Assembly (NCBI RefSeq): GCF_016097555.1
Contig: NC_054706.1
Span: 23,235,699-23,299,698 of the forward strand
DNA length: 64,000 nucleotides
DNA from: Gigantopelta aegis
Taxonomy: Eukaryota; Mollusca; Gastropoda; Neomphalida; Peltospiridae
Direction of reading: 5' to 3'
Shown: positions 26,601 through 35,072 of the stretch, in pieces
How the letters are laid out: every line of letters begins with the position of its first letter
Numbering within the stretch: the stretch's first letter is position 1
Notes under the pieces: model-generated
What the model was told of the DNA's origin: nothing
Database searches by the model: none
The model's input: the letters and a program-made list of their open reading frames with translations, nothing else
Position numbers and translations under genes: made by a program

Positions 26601-29600
26601 CTTACTCTTATTTCAATGTTTCATCAAGGAGACTGGATGATGGTTTTAGTTATAGAACTTGTACTCTGTAATATATGGTACTTACTCTTATTTCAATGTT
26701 TCATCTGGAGATATGATGGTTTTAGTAGAACTTTACTCTTATTTCAATGTTTCATCGTGGCAGACATCAAGGAGACTGGATGATGGTTTTAGTTATAGAA
26801 CTTGTACTCTGTAATATATGGTACTTACTCTTATTTCAATGTTTCATCGTGGCAGACATCAAGGGGACCGCATCGTGGACTTGATACTTATACTCAGTAA
26901 TATACGGTACTCTTTTTGTCTCCAGGGTTCATTGCAGCAGACATCAAGGGGACCGGATCGTGGATGTAGTACTTATACTCAGTAATATACGGTACTCTTT
27001 TTGTCTCCAGGTTTCATCATGGTAGACATCAAGGGGACCTGATTGTGGATGTAGTACTTATACTCAGTAATATACGGTACTCTTTTTGTCTCCAGGTTTC
27101 ATAGCAGCAGACATCAAGGGGACCGGATCGTGGACCCAGCTGTTCCTGATCACGGACTACCACGAGAACGGCTCGCTGTATGACTACCTGAAGTTCCACG
27201 CTGTCGACACCCACGAGATGCTCATGCTTGTCCACTCTGCGTCCTGTGGTCTGTCCCATCTCCACACCGAGATATTTGGCACAAGAGGTACGTTTTCATG
27301 CACACTCGTCACGCTGAATGGTATTTTCTGTTAGCTAGTTAATGTGTGTTAATATGGTAGTATTTTTATACCAGAGCTCGAAATAGGAAGTAAAATTTAT
27401 AACATGCCGTTTGGTTTTTTAACAATAGCAAGCCAAAAGAAATATGTCTGACAAAGAAAAAAAATATTGCCAGCTGGAAATAAAACAACACAGGATGAAG
27501 GGAGGATTTGGAATAGTGTCGAAAATTGGGATCTTTGAGATGTATTTTAGAGAATTATAGAATTAAAATATATAACAGAACCATGAGCTAAATAGCTGGT
27601 GAGGTAACTGTACATAACTTTGTCTCTTTATTTTTCAAGCCCTGCATATACATTTTTTTTTTTTTTTTTTTGTTTTGTAAGTTTATTGATGGAATATTCC
27701 ATGTAAAACCGGGGTACTATTAAAAAGAGTTTGATGCCATTGCTAAGACACAACTGTTACAACTAACAGGGTATTCAAACAGGTAGAATTATATATTAAA
27801 TACATTTTCTTGTTTGTAAATTCAGTGTGTTTCTAATTGTTCAAATGTTCGTAGTACCTGAAAACCTCATTCAGGGGTGCTATTAAACTTGCATTTTAAA
27901 AAATTTGTTAGCAATTTCAACCAAAAAATAGTTTGTTCACAAATATCAATATGTACACACATGCTTTGTTTATCTTCTAGGAAAGCCAGCCATTGCTCAC
28001 AGAGATATCAAAACAAAAAATATTTTAGTGAAGAAAAATGGAACTTGCTGCATAGCCGATTTGGGCTTGGCGGTCCGATACATTAGGTAAGATTACGACT
28101 CGTGGTAAGATTACGACTCGTGCTTTTTTAACTTTAGAAACTCAAAATGTAATGATTATAATAGTAATAATCATTTTTGGCACAAATGCAACGCGTATGG
28201 CATATCAATAGAATTAAGTTTTCCCCATTCTGTATCCATCTGACTGCAATAACACAGTTTATATCAGTTGTGGAGATCCTGAAAAATCGTGGAATTTGCA
28301 AATATCAGGGCATTTTGTGTTGCGTGAAACTTGGTTGATAGTTGCATGTATGGATTTTCATGGTAGGCAAGACATTTAATCACCCAGAATTCTTGTTTTA
28401 TGATTTAAAATAACAGTTGATGGGTTCAACAATTTAGGTCATAACATTCTAATATTTTCAGATTATGTTGATGATTGCAGGAAAGTCCTTTAATATCCTC
28501 ATAAAGGTCATAGAAAATGCTATTAAAATTCGTGGAATTTTCACTTGTTTCTTGGCCTCTTAAGTTTTAAAGACAGGATTTTGTTAATGTTGGATGTATT
28601 TTATGATGAACACTAAATAATTTAAACTTAATTACAGGTTGGTTTAAATTCTGTAATTCAGTAATTGCTTTTAACTGTTGAATCCTTTAATGGGCATTCA
28701 TCAATTGACAACACATGCACACATGCACGCACACACACACACACACACGCGCGCATATGCACACACACACACACACACGCACACACCTCAAGGTAGAGGT
28801 ATTTGGTATTAGCTTCTCTAGCTGCTCTTGAATCCTTAAATAAATGGCATTCGTATTTGGTATGTTTACTTTACCAGACAAGCCTTCCAACTACATACTC
28901 CTCATGCCCATGAATTTGACCCCAAGAAGGTCAGTATCATTTAGACATGGTTGGTTAAACATTTTCTAATTGTGTTTCACTTGATTCTTTTTACTGGCTT
29001 TCATACTTGTGTGTTCAATAAATCTTTCAAAGGCACGGTCTAATAAATTTGCCACTCATGTAAGGTCAAAATCATTTTTAAATTTGTGTTGGTAATAGAT
29101 CTTAATTTTTTTAATGAATGGGTTTCACATATTATATGGATTTTCACCAAGTAATAGGGTTTTTTTAAACTGCATAACCACAAGTCCATAAATGTGATAT
29201 CAATGCAAAGTTTGAATCTGGTAATAAACAAAAAGGTACGTTGTTATTTAAAATTCTGCAGATTGTAGTAAAACGTTTAGTAATTATGTGATATTCACAG
29301 AAGTAAGGTTATGAATTATTACAAAATCTATAATAGATAGTATATATCCAAAATTATTGATCAGCACTTATGTGAATTTATTTGTTATTGCTCTTGATCA
29401 GTTATTTTAGCAAGCATTCCAGTTGGGATTGCAAGATATGTAAGGGGACATAACTGTTTGGGTTTTAAGTTATTAGTATGTACAGAGTGTTTGCCTGTTA
29501 TTGGCCATTCAAAAAAAAAAAAATAACACATTTATTGAATACATGTAACTGTATTTCAGTGGTTGTTAATAAAATAATTATATATTTGTAACTTTTTATA

Positions 29601-31873
29601 TGGAATTGTATTATTAATAGTAGGTTATAAGTATATTGCAATATTTAAATGTGCTCTTTATCTCTTCATAATATTTATAAAAATAACAAAAAAAAAGAAG
29701 AAGAAAAAGAACATAAAAATTAAAATGCTCCTGTTTTTATTCTTATTAATTCCCTGGAGGATACTATAGCTTTTGTTTCCATCTTTCTGTCTGTCCCACA
29801 TAGTTTTTCCTGACCTTTCCCCCCCCCCCCCCCCAGTTCCTCACATTATATTGAACTGAAATTTATATATTGTCATGTACAGTTACAGATCATGTTTGAC
29901 TTCTATGGGGTTTTACCTATTTTTAACAGTTATGGCCAAATAAAGTTTTACTTTTGCAGGAATTTATTCAAGCGACATAACTCTTGTCAAAAATGTAATG
30001 TATCTATGTTTGACACAGTTATTGTCCTTGAACATAAGATATATGAATATTTGTTGGGCCGGGTAGGGGACATGTATTGCTTTAGCAGTACTCTCAGAAT
30101 GCTTGTTTTAAATTTTTTTAATGTATATATTACCTACACTCCCTGAATACACCAAAGTAACGTGTCTTCTTTCAGAAGCGTTTTATTTTATGTCAAGAGT
30201 AGACTGCACCAGACTAATGGAAAACGTTTCTTTTACAGTGAATCCAACGAAGTGGACATTGCTCCCAACACACGGTGCGGCACCAAGCGCTACATGGCGC
30301 CTGAGGTTCTCGAAGAGACGCTAAACCGGAATCATTTTGACGCGTACAAGCAAGCAGACATGTACGCCTTCGGTCTCGTTCTCTGGGAGGTTGCTCGCAG
30401 GTGCATTCTGGGAGGTAAGAAATGGGTCCTATGCCCTATTTCATGAAGCAACCCTAGTGCTAAGATTACCGTAAGTGCATAAAATAGTTACGTAGTTAAG
30501 GTGATCTTAGTGCCAAGATCACTTCATGGAACAGCGCCCTGGAAAATTACAAAAAATAAAAACTGGTTAATAAGTTATGTTTTTTTAAATAACAATAGAT
30601 CAGTAATTTGTTCATAGCATTGTATTATATTGTTAGTAATGTTGATAATCAAGATGTAGGAACTTACGGAAGTTTGATAATAATTTTGAACCGTGTACTA
30701 ACATGTTGCATACTGCTTGTATCGTAGGTATGATCGAAGAATACCAGCTTCCATACTACAACCACATACCCAGTGACCCAAGCTTTGAAGATGTTCGAAA
30801 AATTGTTGCTGTTGAAAGAATAAGACCTGAAATTCCAAATAGATGGCAGACAGACAAGGTAAGAGATGCACCAAAATACTGTTAGTTTGTTTTGTTGTCT
30901 TTAACTGGTTTACTCTACATAGGATAATGCAAATCTTTTTGGAGAAATGACCAAAATTGTGGCTTAACATCTCCATAAAGAGCACCACAATTAATCACTA
31001 AACATGTTAAATAGTGATATAGTGTTACACTCCCAACATATATCCAGTTAAATTTGTGATTCCCATTTGATTGTTTTATGGTTAAATTATGATATGCCTT
31101 TCATCATAGAAACCATGGAAAACTTGTAGTCTTAATCTATATGTAACGACTGAAGTGAGTTTGTATGTGTATATTATATGCATACATATAAGTGAAACAT
31201 TCACTGTTTGCATTAAAAACAATGAAATGACATCAGTGCAGTTATATCCTTAACAGGTCTTTCCATCGTTCATCAATAAAACATAAAAATCATTCAATTT
31301 CGTCTGCCAGGTACAGTAAAACCTGTTTAAACCAGACCCTGAACAAACCAGAATCCTGTCTAAACCAGCCAAGTTGCATGGTTCCAAATGAGACCCTCTA
31401 AACACTGGATTCTTAAATACTAGGTCCCCCAGCGTGATCCGGTTTAAACAGGTTTCACTGTACATTGTAATATGGACCAACATTACCTGTTTGGCATTAC
31501 TCATTTGAACTCATATCTAAGCCACAGCACATGAACCTTTATGGAATATCATCCACTATGAATGTTACAGTATCATCATCAGAATTTATATCAATTAAAT
31601 ATTTGTTAAATTTATTAATAAACCTGCAGCTTTGTTAAAAAAAAGAAAAATCAAATGTTGTTTTTAAGTTTAAAAATTAAATCTGCTTAATGTACAGAAA
31701 GCAGCTATGATAATGGCACTTTAATTTTCCTATTTCAGTACATGAAGATCATGACCAAGGTTATGATTGAGTGCTGGAGTCAGAATCCTGCAGCGCGACT
31801 GACAGCTCTCAGGGTTAAAAAGACACTGGGCAAGATGCTAGAGATGTATGAAATGGGCGGAGACAAGTTGTGA
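7398..31873 (+). CDS. BMPR1: BMP receptor type 1 (ALK3/6-like serine/threonine kinase receptor), nine 3' exons; 5' end missing
   Basis: Single-pass membrane receptor kinase that binds BMP ligands with a type II receptor and phosphorylates R-Smads. Exons 7398-7518, 8478-8586, 9059-9197, 9949-10141, 27096-27287, 27981-28086, 30239-30414, 30728-30858 and 31739-31873 all have AG acceptors and GT donors. They keep one frame over 1302 nt (433 codons plus stop). Visible in order: ectodomain end with CC and CNKDL, a transmembrane helix, SGSGSGLP (GS box), GKGRYGEVW glycine loop, AVKIF lysine, HRDIK catalytic loop, DLGLAV (DFG equivalent), [11 protein letters not shown] and a C-terminal [11 protein letters not shown]. 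The L45 loop segment ADIKGTGSW is of the BMPR1 type rather than the activin/TGF-beta type. Vertebrate BMPR1B is about 502 residues, so roughly 70 N-terminal residues are not found here. An ACVR1-type assignment fits less well because of the CNKDL and L45 sequences. Confidence 0.93.
7561..7866 (+). mobile_element. SINE, head 1 / tail b, in BMPR1 intron
   Basis: Head GGGACATAGCCCAGTGGTC, body, and the alternative tail GTGCTCTAGTGGTGTCATT. It starts only about 43 bp after the donor of the ectodomain exon. Confidence 0.87.
8138..8272 (+). mobile_element. SINE head 1 fragment
   Basis: Head GGGACGTAGCCCAGTGGCAA through GTTCCAGCCAGTGCATCA, then truncated. Confidence 0.8.
8478..8586 (+). CDS. BMPR1: BMPR1 exon: juxtamembrane and transmembrane helix
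   Basis: The acceptor is TTATTTTCAG and the donor is GTAAGT. The exon encodes a polar linker and then a hydrophobic span ([20 protein letters not shown]) ending in VYLR at the cytoplasmic face. Phase joins correctly with the exons on both sides. Confidence 0.9.
8645..8905. mobile_element. Degenerate TTAA MITE family 2 fragment in a BMPR1 intron
   Basis: Contains AATCTACAAACCTGTAACAC and ATTAAAAACACCAGGATGAC like the intact copies. The right end is lost. Confidence 0.6.
9059..9197 (+). CDS. BMPR1: BMPR1 exon: cytoplasmic juxtamembrane region and GS box
   Basis: The acceptor is TTTATGCAG and the donor is GTAAGT. The exon encodes basic YRKRELER, an acidic linker, and [10 protein letters not shown]. 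The last is the glycine/serine box that type II receptors phosphorylate to activate the type I kinase. Confidence 0.93.
9391..9793. mobile_element. DNA-transposon fragment with GGCATCGAAATAA ends, BMPR1 intron
   Basis: Starts GGCATCGAAATAA with GTGTCTGGTAACC. It ends GGTAACCTGAATGACCATTC and TTATTTCGATGCC. A related element lies at 43764-44480. Confidence 0.55.
9949..10141 (+). CDS. BMPR1: BMPR1 exon: kinase N-lobe (glycine loop, lysine, alpha-C)
   Basis: The acceptor is TTTTTTCAG and the donor is GTAAGT. The exon encodes [20 protein letters not shown] (ATP-binding loop), AVKIFF (catalytic lysine), [18 protein letters not shown] (alpha-C helix glutamate). The next intron is about 17 kb. Confidence 0.95.
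10430..10590. repeat. Dispersed repeat shared with 37265-37610
   Basis: Both contain AGTCATA, TAGCAGATTATGACTTTTGA and CATCA, followed by TACATTACAAA. Function unknown. Confidence 0.5.
10591..11412. other. BMPR1 intron 4, no recognised feature
   Basis: AT-rich intronic sequence with poly-T and a TCACTTCGGCCGT word repeated near 10806 and 10845. Nothing coding was recognised. Confidence 0.5.
11779..12806 (+). pseudogene. Tc1-like DD34E transposase, broken copy 1
   Basis: The N-terminal helix-turn-helix ([17 protein letters not shown]) binds transposon ends, and the C-terminal DDE domain cuts and joins DNA. Visible: FTDEARFSL (first Asp), [13 protein letters not shown] (second Asp) and [11 protein letters not shown] (Glu, 34 residues after the second Asp). 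It is interrupted by TGA near 11932 and 12178 and a frameshift near 12285, so it is inactive. The frame is complete at the C-terminus. Confidence 0.9.
12943..13907. mobile_element. 965-bp MITE nested in Tc1-like copy 1
   Basis: Ends CCGTATATCTTCGCCTGTAA and TTATAGGCGAAGATATACGG, flanked by TA. The empty site can be seen in the sister Tc1 copy near 52740. No coding content is recognised. Confidence 0.85.
14445..14468. repeat. 24-base G homopolymer
   Basis: Uninterrupted G-run. Similar G or C runs occur at 861-872, 22880-22896, 29820-29835, 55036-55109 (C/CT), 55462-55479 and 58723-58740. Confidence 0.95.
15568..16135. repeat. Dispersed repeat with recurrent CACTAGCCC motifs
   Basis: AAAGTCACTAGCC occurs near both 15580 and 16028, with GGGCTAG/CACTAGCCC words clustered at the two ends. 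No coding potential is seen; possibly an old transposon. Confidence 0.4.
16474..16855. mobile_element. TTAA-flanked MITE, family 1 (second copy)
   Basis: Ends AGGGACATTCCTGAGTTTAC and GCAAACTCAGGAATGTCCCT inside TTAA. The interior closely matches the 334-699 copy, including ACCAGAAACACATTGAATAT. Confidence 0.78.
16862..17975. other. BMPR1 intron 4, no recognised feature
   Basis: Unique-looking AT-rich sequence with a G/T-rich stretch near 17640-17680. Open frames of up to 87 codons overlap in several frames and show no family signature. Confidence 0.5.
17980..18791. mobile_element. TTAA-flanked 812-bp element, family 2 (long form)
   Basis: Ends AGCCACACACCCTAGTTCC and GGTGTGTCCCT between TTAA copies. 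An almost identical inverted copy is at 50134-50936. Open frames are shared by both copies but match no known domain, so I treat them as chance. Confidence 0.75.
19938..20250. mobile_element. Foldback MITE, arms about 150 bp
   Basis: The left arm starts TTACTGTAACTTTGATAT and the right arm ends ATATCAAAGTTACAGTCC. Arms pair through GTGAAAAGTTTAGGC and GATTGAAAATTGTAAG over about 150 bp with mismatches. Confidence 0.7.
20265..20497 (-). mobile_element. SINE, head 2 / tail a, internally deleted
   Basis: Tail complement TTTATTTAACGACGCACTC at the left, head 2 complement CGACGCCACCGAGG at the right. The central body between CTACTCTT and TCTGGATTA is missing. Confidence 0.85.
20540..20632. repeat. 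(TA)n microsatellite
   Basis: Long TA run with a few interruptions, just after the 20265 SINE. Confidence 0.95.
20832..21861. mobile_element. About 1-kb MITE related in ends to the 12943 element
   Basis: Ends CCGTATATTACCGCGTATTA and CTAATACACAGCAATATATGG, flanked by TA. GTCGGCTTATACAC motifs recur just inside both ends. No transposase is seen. Confidence 0.7.
22580..22979 (-). mobile_element. SINE, head 3 / tail b, preceded by an extra tail b fragment
   Basis: Two tail b complements (TTTAACAACACCACTAG and TTTAACAACACCTCAAG) in a row, then body and head 3 complement GGTGGTTCGATCCTGCGAC. A G-run lies at 22880-22896. Confidence 0.75.
22981..23200 (-). mobile_element. SINE, head 3-like, tail missing
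   Basis: Body complement from GCTACATTTTTCCATTAGCA through head GAGGTGGTTCGATCCTAC. Truncated at the tail side where it abuts the preceding SINE. Confidence 0.65.
24364..24465. repeat. Short palindromic element
   Basis: CATTACGCAC (24408-24417) and GTGCGTAATG (24427-24436) form a perfect 10-bp stem, flanked by GGGGCGTAGCC and GGCGCTACGCC. Confidence 0.55.
24511..24893 (+). mobile_element. SINE, head 2 / tail a, full length
   Basis: Head GGCCTCGGTGGCGTCGTGG with box B GGTTCGGATCC. Unique link AGTGAGTGCTCCGCAAGGCT, shared body and tail GTTGAGTGCGTCATTAAAT. ACATGTAGA lies near both ends. Confidence 0.9.
25303..25376. repeat. (TG)n microsatellite
   Basis: TGTG/CGTG run of about 70 bp. Similar CA/TG runs occur at 23871-23903 (a TG-then-CA palindrome) and 28717-28788. 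Confidence 0.95.
25730..25960 (+). mobile_element. Degenerate SINE tail b fragment in BMPR1 intron 4
   Basis: TTCCACAACTGGTCTGTACA, GGGCATATAAAAGTTACTTG and a worn GGTTGGACACCAAATAGCC. A CT-rich run separates them. Confidence 0.55.
26059..27095 (+). repeat. Exon-derived 85-bp minisatellite with decoy splice acceptors upstream of BMPR1 L45 exon
   Basis: About a dozen tandem copies, many truncated. The unit is the first 39 bases of the exon at 27096 plus the last 46 bases of the intron, ending TTTTTGTCTCCAG. The last three units start at 26926, 27011 and 27096, exactly 85 bp apart. Upstream units have drifted to TTATTTCAATG and lost the AG. Acceptor-like AGs also remain before 26059 and 26152. 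Confidence 0.9.
27096..27287 (+). CDS. BMPR1: BMPR1 exon: L45 loop and hinge
   Basis: The acceptor is TTTTTGTCTCCAG and the donor is GTACGT. The exon encodes [19 protein letters not shown] and [12 protein letters not shown]. The L45 loop sits between beta-4 and beta-5 and sets which Smads are recognised; this one is of the BMPR1 type. The first 39 exon bases together with the acceptor are copied many times in tandem immediately upstream. Confidence 0.95.
27981..28086 (+). CDS. BMPR1: BMPR1 exon: catalytic loop and DLG motif
   Basis: The acceptor is TATCTTCTAG and the donor is GTAAGA. The exon encodes [19 protein letters not shown] and [18 protein letters not shown] carries the catalytic aspartate and DLG is the magnesium-binding motif usual in this receptor family. 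Confidence 0.95.
28087..30238. other. BMPR1 intron between DLG exon and activation-segment exon
   Basis: AT-rich intron with a CA microsatellite (28717-28788), a C-run near 29820 and a dispersed repeat (29745-30110). No further exon was seen. Confidence 0.6.
29745..30110. repeat. Dispersed repeat shared with 35480-35730
   Basis: Both carry TCTGTCTGTC/GTCCGTCTGTC, GTTTGACTT and the run TTTAGCAGTACTC followed by CAGAATGCTT. Open frames within them match no family I know. Confidence 0.45.
30239..30414 (+). CDS. BMPR1: BMPR1 exon: activation segment and C-lobe
   Basis: The acceptor is TTCTTTTACAG and the donor is GTAAGA. The exon encodes [31 protein letters not shown], and then [14 protein letters not shown]. 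These are the activation-segment APE motif and the alpha-F region. Frame joins to both neighbours. Confidence 0.95.
30728..30858 (+). CDS. BMPR1: BMPR1 exon: kinase C-lobe
   Basis: The acceptor is TTGTATCGTAG and the donor is GTAAGA. The exon encodes [20 protein letters not shown] and [10 protein letters not shown], typical of the C-lobe of type I receptors. Confidence 0.94.
31314..31460. mobile_element. 147-bp MITE in the last BMPR1 intron
   Basis: Ends CAGTAAAACCTGTTTAAACC and GGTTTAAACAGGTTTCACTG, flanked by TA. Confidence 0.7.
31739..31873 (+). CDS. BMPR1: BMPR1 terminal coding exon
   Basis: The acceptor is TTTCCTATTTCAG and the exon ends with TGA at 31871-31873. It encodes [29 protein letters not shown] and a short tail. 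The kinase ends without an extension, as in vertebrate BMPR1A and BMPR1B. Confidence 0.94.
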   Translation, partial: YMKIMTKVMIECWSQNPAARLTALRVKKTLGKMLEMYEMGGDKL

Positions 31874-32399
31874 TTGACATCTCTCAGCGTGGGGGTCTAC
31901 TCCCACTGGGCGGAACTTATTCTCAGGAGGAAGGACAGACTTCCAGTGTACATACAATGTATTACAGTGCTTGTTCTGATGCTGGCAAACAAAATTGTCA
32001 AGGAGCAAAAAGTCCCACAAGCTTGAGTATGAAGCAATACGCATTTTAGAGTAACATGTGAATTTGTGTTTCAAGACATGTTACAGTGCAAAGAGGCTGT
32101 GTTTTTCAGTGTTTGGTTATTACGATATTTCTTCAGTACTTTTACTACAATCAAACCTGCTTATAAGGGCCAATGCATAAGTCATGTGGTTATATATGGA
32201 TTTTTCTTTTCGTATTACGTCCTATGCTCTCACATTATCGTGTTAGCACTCCTTTAAAAAACTCAACGTTTTCTGAATTTGATTTACTACAGTTAAAATC
32301 TGTTATATAGGTCATTGTAGGGAGGTCATTAAGAAGAGAAATAATAAATGAAAATTAATTAAGAGTAGACTATAGCCATAAATATCATTATTTCATGTG

Positions 32400-32545
32400 A
32401 CAGAATCGGGATACAGATTTTCAAAGCATCTTAGCACTACAATATTGTAAAATCATCGTAAGCTGTGATTTCACTATGACATATGCCATAGCCTATGATA
32501 GTTTTACGATATTGTAGCGCTAAGATAGCTTCAGATATATCGGCC
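32400..32545. repeat. Imperfect palindrome (small MITE) downstream of BMPR1
   Basis: CTTAGCACTACAATATTGTA pairs with TACGATATTGTAGCGCTAAG. A related, weaker arrangement is at about 30438-30540. Confidence 0.55.
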
Positions 32546-32968
32546 CAGATTGATAACGAAGCATAAGGAAGATTTGATTTTATTGGTTTACTTCATACAT
32601 GTACATCCAGCTAATGTTAACTAATCATGAAGCAGTTTTCAAATGCTTTGCTATCTACCACTTCCATGTATTAATGCCATCTCTGTTTGTGTTTGGAGGG
32701 CACCTGTAAGATGTTATTTTTGTATATAGATGTGTGTGTTAAAAGCCACCTCATCAAAAAGGTCACAATTTGTTGTTCCTCTTGATGGCCAGTAAAGACA
32801 GATTTCACAGTTGAAATATGTTTTTTTAATTCATCATGAATACTTTCTGAGCAAACTAAACAAAAGATTTGAATTATTTTCCTTATAAATGCATTTTTTT
32901 AAATTTTGTTGTTGAATTTTTGCACTTTTGCCAATAGATATTTTATTTGAATATTTTCTCTTCAGATA

Positions 32969-33162
32969 GGGTACAAAACTATTGTTATCCTAACTGAAAT
33001 TAACATGTGTTTATCCCACCGTAGCTTTTTTAAAGGTACAAAATAAACTCTTGTTATCCTAGCTGAAACTAACGTGTTTATCCCACCATGGCTTTGTTAA
33101 AGCTACAAAACAAACTGTTATCCAAGCTAAAACTAATGTATGTTTATCCCACCAAATATCTG
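32969..33162. repeat. Tandem repeat of about 67 bp, three degenerate units
   Basis: Shared TTTATCCCACC, TGTTATCC and CTGAAACTAA or close variants recur three times in the BMPR1 3' flank. Confidence 0.7.
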
Positions 33163-34949
33163 TTACATTTATTGATTTCACTCACATACAGTCTAAAGAG
33201 GGCTAGCTCTGGCACTCAACAAATTTTCCAGGTGCAATTTTTTATTTTTTTGGTCCCAATTTTATCAGTTGGCAAAATGATATACAGTACACTGATTGAT
33301 TTGTTTGTTATTTATTTTTAAAAAATTTTTCGCTTTGAAGGTTAATACAGTAATTTGGTGAAATTGTATGGTCAGGTCAGGTGATAGGTTTTAACGTGCA
33401 TATTCGAAACAAGCTGTTGTAACATACGCCTGTCATGGGCGAAGATGTCGACTTCCATCAGCTCCTCTGTCCAGGACAGAAAAGGGTTTGGGTGAGTGGG
33501 AGAAATTTTCTGCTTACCTGGAGTTACATATAGCCCTGCTACAAACAAGGTCAGATAAATAGAAGTTGATTTGGTAAAATTATTTCTTAAAGGAAGGGAC
33601 AATCAAGGCATTTGACCTGGTATGCATATTCAACGATATATATTGCACATTATTGCTTAATATCAACAAGTATAATCGTATAGTTAATTAATAAAACGGT
33701 TAAATGTGACGGCTATTGTATATAACGGGCACAGCCATTTTGTACCATCCCAGTGAATACGCCCTCTGGCGAGCTGCTGGTTACGTAATACCTAACGTGT
33801 CAAGTCAGGAATTAGTCTTCAAACTGAAGAAACAAAACATACCTGATTTTTGCGGATACATCGCAATATTCTGTAATAATAGTTATCCCAGTAAGCCAAC
33901 AACAATTATATATTATCAATACAAAATAAACCACCATTGTCAAAGTGTTGAAATAACTGTATTATGGTTTGTACATAAATTAACCCATGTACTGAAGTGA
34001 TAATCAGGGTCTTTTCTTAGTTAATTGGTCTTTTCTTTCTGTGGCCTGTACCTATGGTTCTTGATTGGCAGGTGTATAGTTAGATAGTCCCCAGACACTG
34101 TGTCTAGACACACTAAGAAGACGTGCCTCTTTTATTAAGATCACAAGGTATTGTATGTTAACCGCACGGACATCCCTCTAATCGTAATCGATCAGCCGTC
34201 TTGTTTTATTACTGTAAGTAATTCTGTAAAACCCTTAAGTAGACTTTCCCATCTAAAATCACAAAATTGACCAATTACGTAGTCCCAAAGAAAAGAAAAT
34301 TATCACTTGGGTATAGTGAGTAGTCGTTTTTGCTTGAACGTAGCATACCAATAGGCTTAATAATATGCATTATTTTCTTCGGATTTTTAAAAAAAGAAAA
34401 ATATTATAACTCCATTTCGTTCTATTGATGCAAATTGAAACATATTTAGTTAAATAGTTTATTATACTACCAAGTCATTTATGTTGTTTTACAAGTCAGG
34501 CTGATGAAAGCGAAGTGCCTTGTCGTAAATTAGAGCGTTTGTTTACACTGTGCATAGAGCAGATGGACTGAGCTGACGTCACTTCGCCCCAAGCTATACC
34601 ACCGGACGTCATAAAAACGAAACAAAATGGCTGCCCCCAGTTAGCATGAATAATCATGTTTTTTTATTAATTCATTTGTTAAAGTGTCAGTATGTGTTGT
34701 TGGTCCAGGTATGCATCTTTCCAACACATAAATTTCTTGTTTGAGTTTACTCTACCTTTAATAAAAAAATGTTTTTTAATTTTATGGTAATTTACCGGAA
34801 AAAATCCTTCATATAATTAGTGATATTTTGTTGGAAAATACTTTGTCATTTTTTAAATTTTTTAAATTTAATAAAAAAAGAAAATTTGGTGAAATGTTTT
34901 ACTCACCCAGAGCTAGCCCTGAAGTTAGAAATTATTTTTGGTCTAGCAT

Positions 34950-35072
34950 AAACCTCTATTTTTGAAATCAGTGTTTCAGGTCCCTGGATTAAACCTCTAC
35001 TTTTCAAATCAGTGTTTCAGGTCCCTGGATTAAACCTCTATTTTTGAAATCAGTGTTTCAGGTCCCTGGATT
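34950..35072. repeat. 41-bp tandem repeat, three units
   Basis: AAACCTCTATTTTTGAAATC and AGTGTTTCAGGTCCCTGGAT three times with two mismatches. Confidence 0.92.

Noticed and set aside
34560..34640. TGACGTCAC followed by an ATGGCTGCCCCC start, possible promoter and first exon
   Set aside because: The frame meets a stop within a few codons and no donor or downstream exon fits. Probably part of a dispersed repeat.
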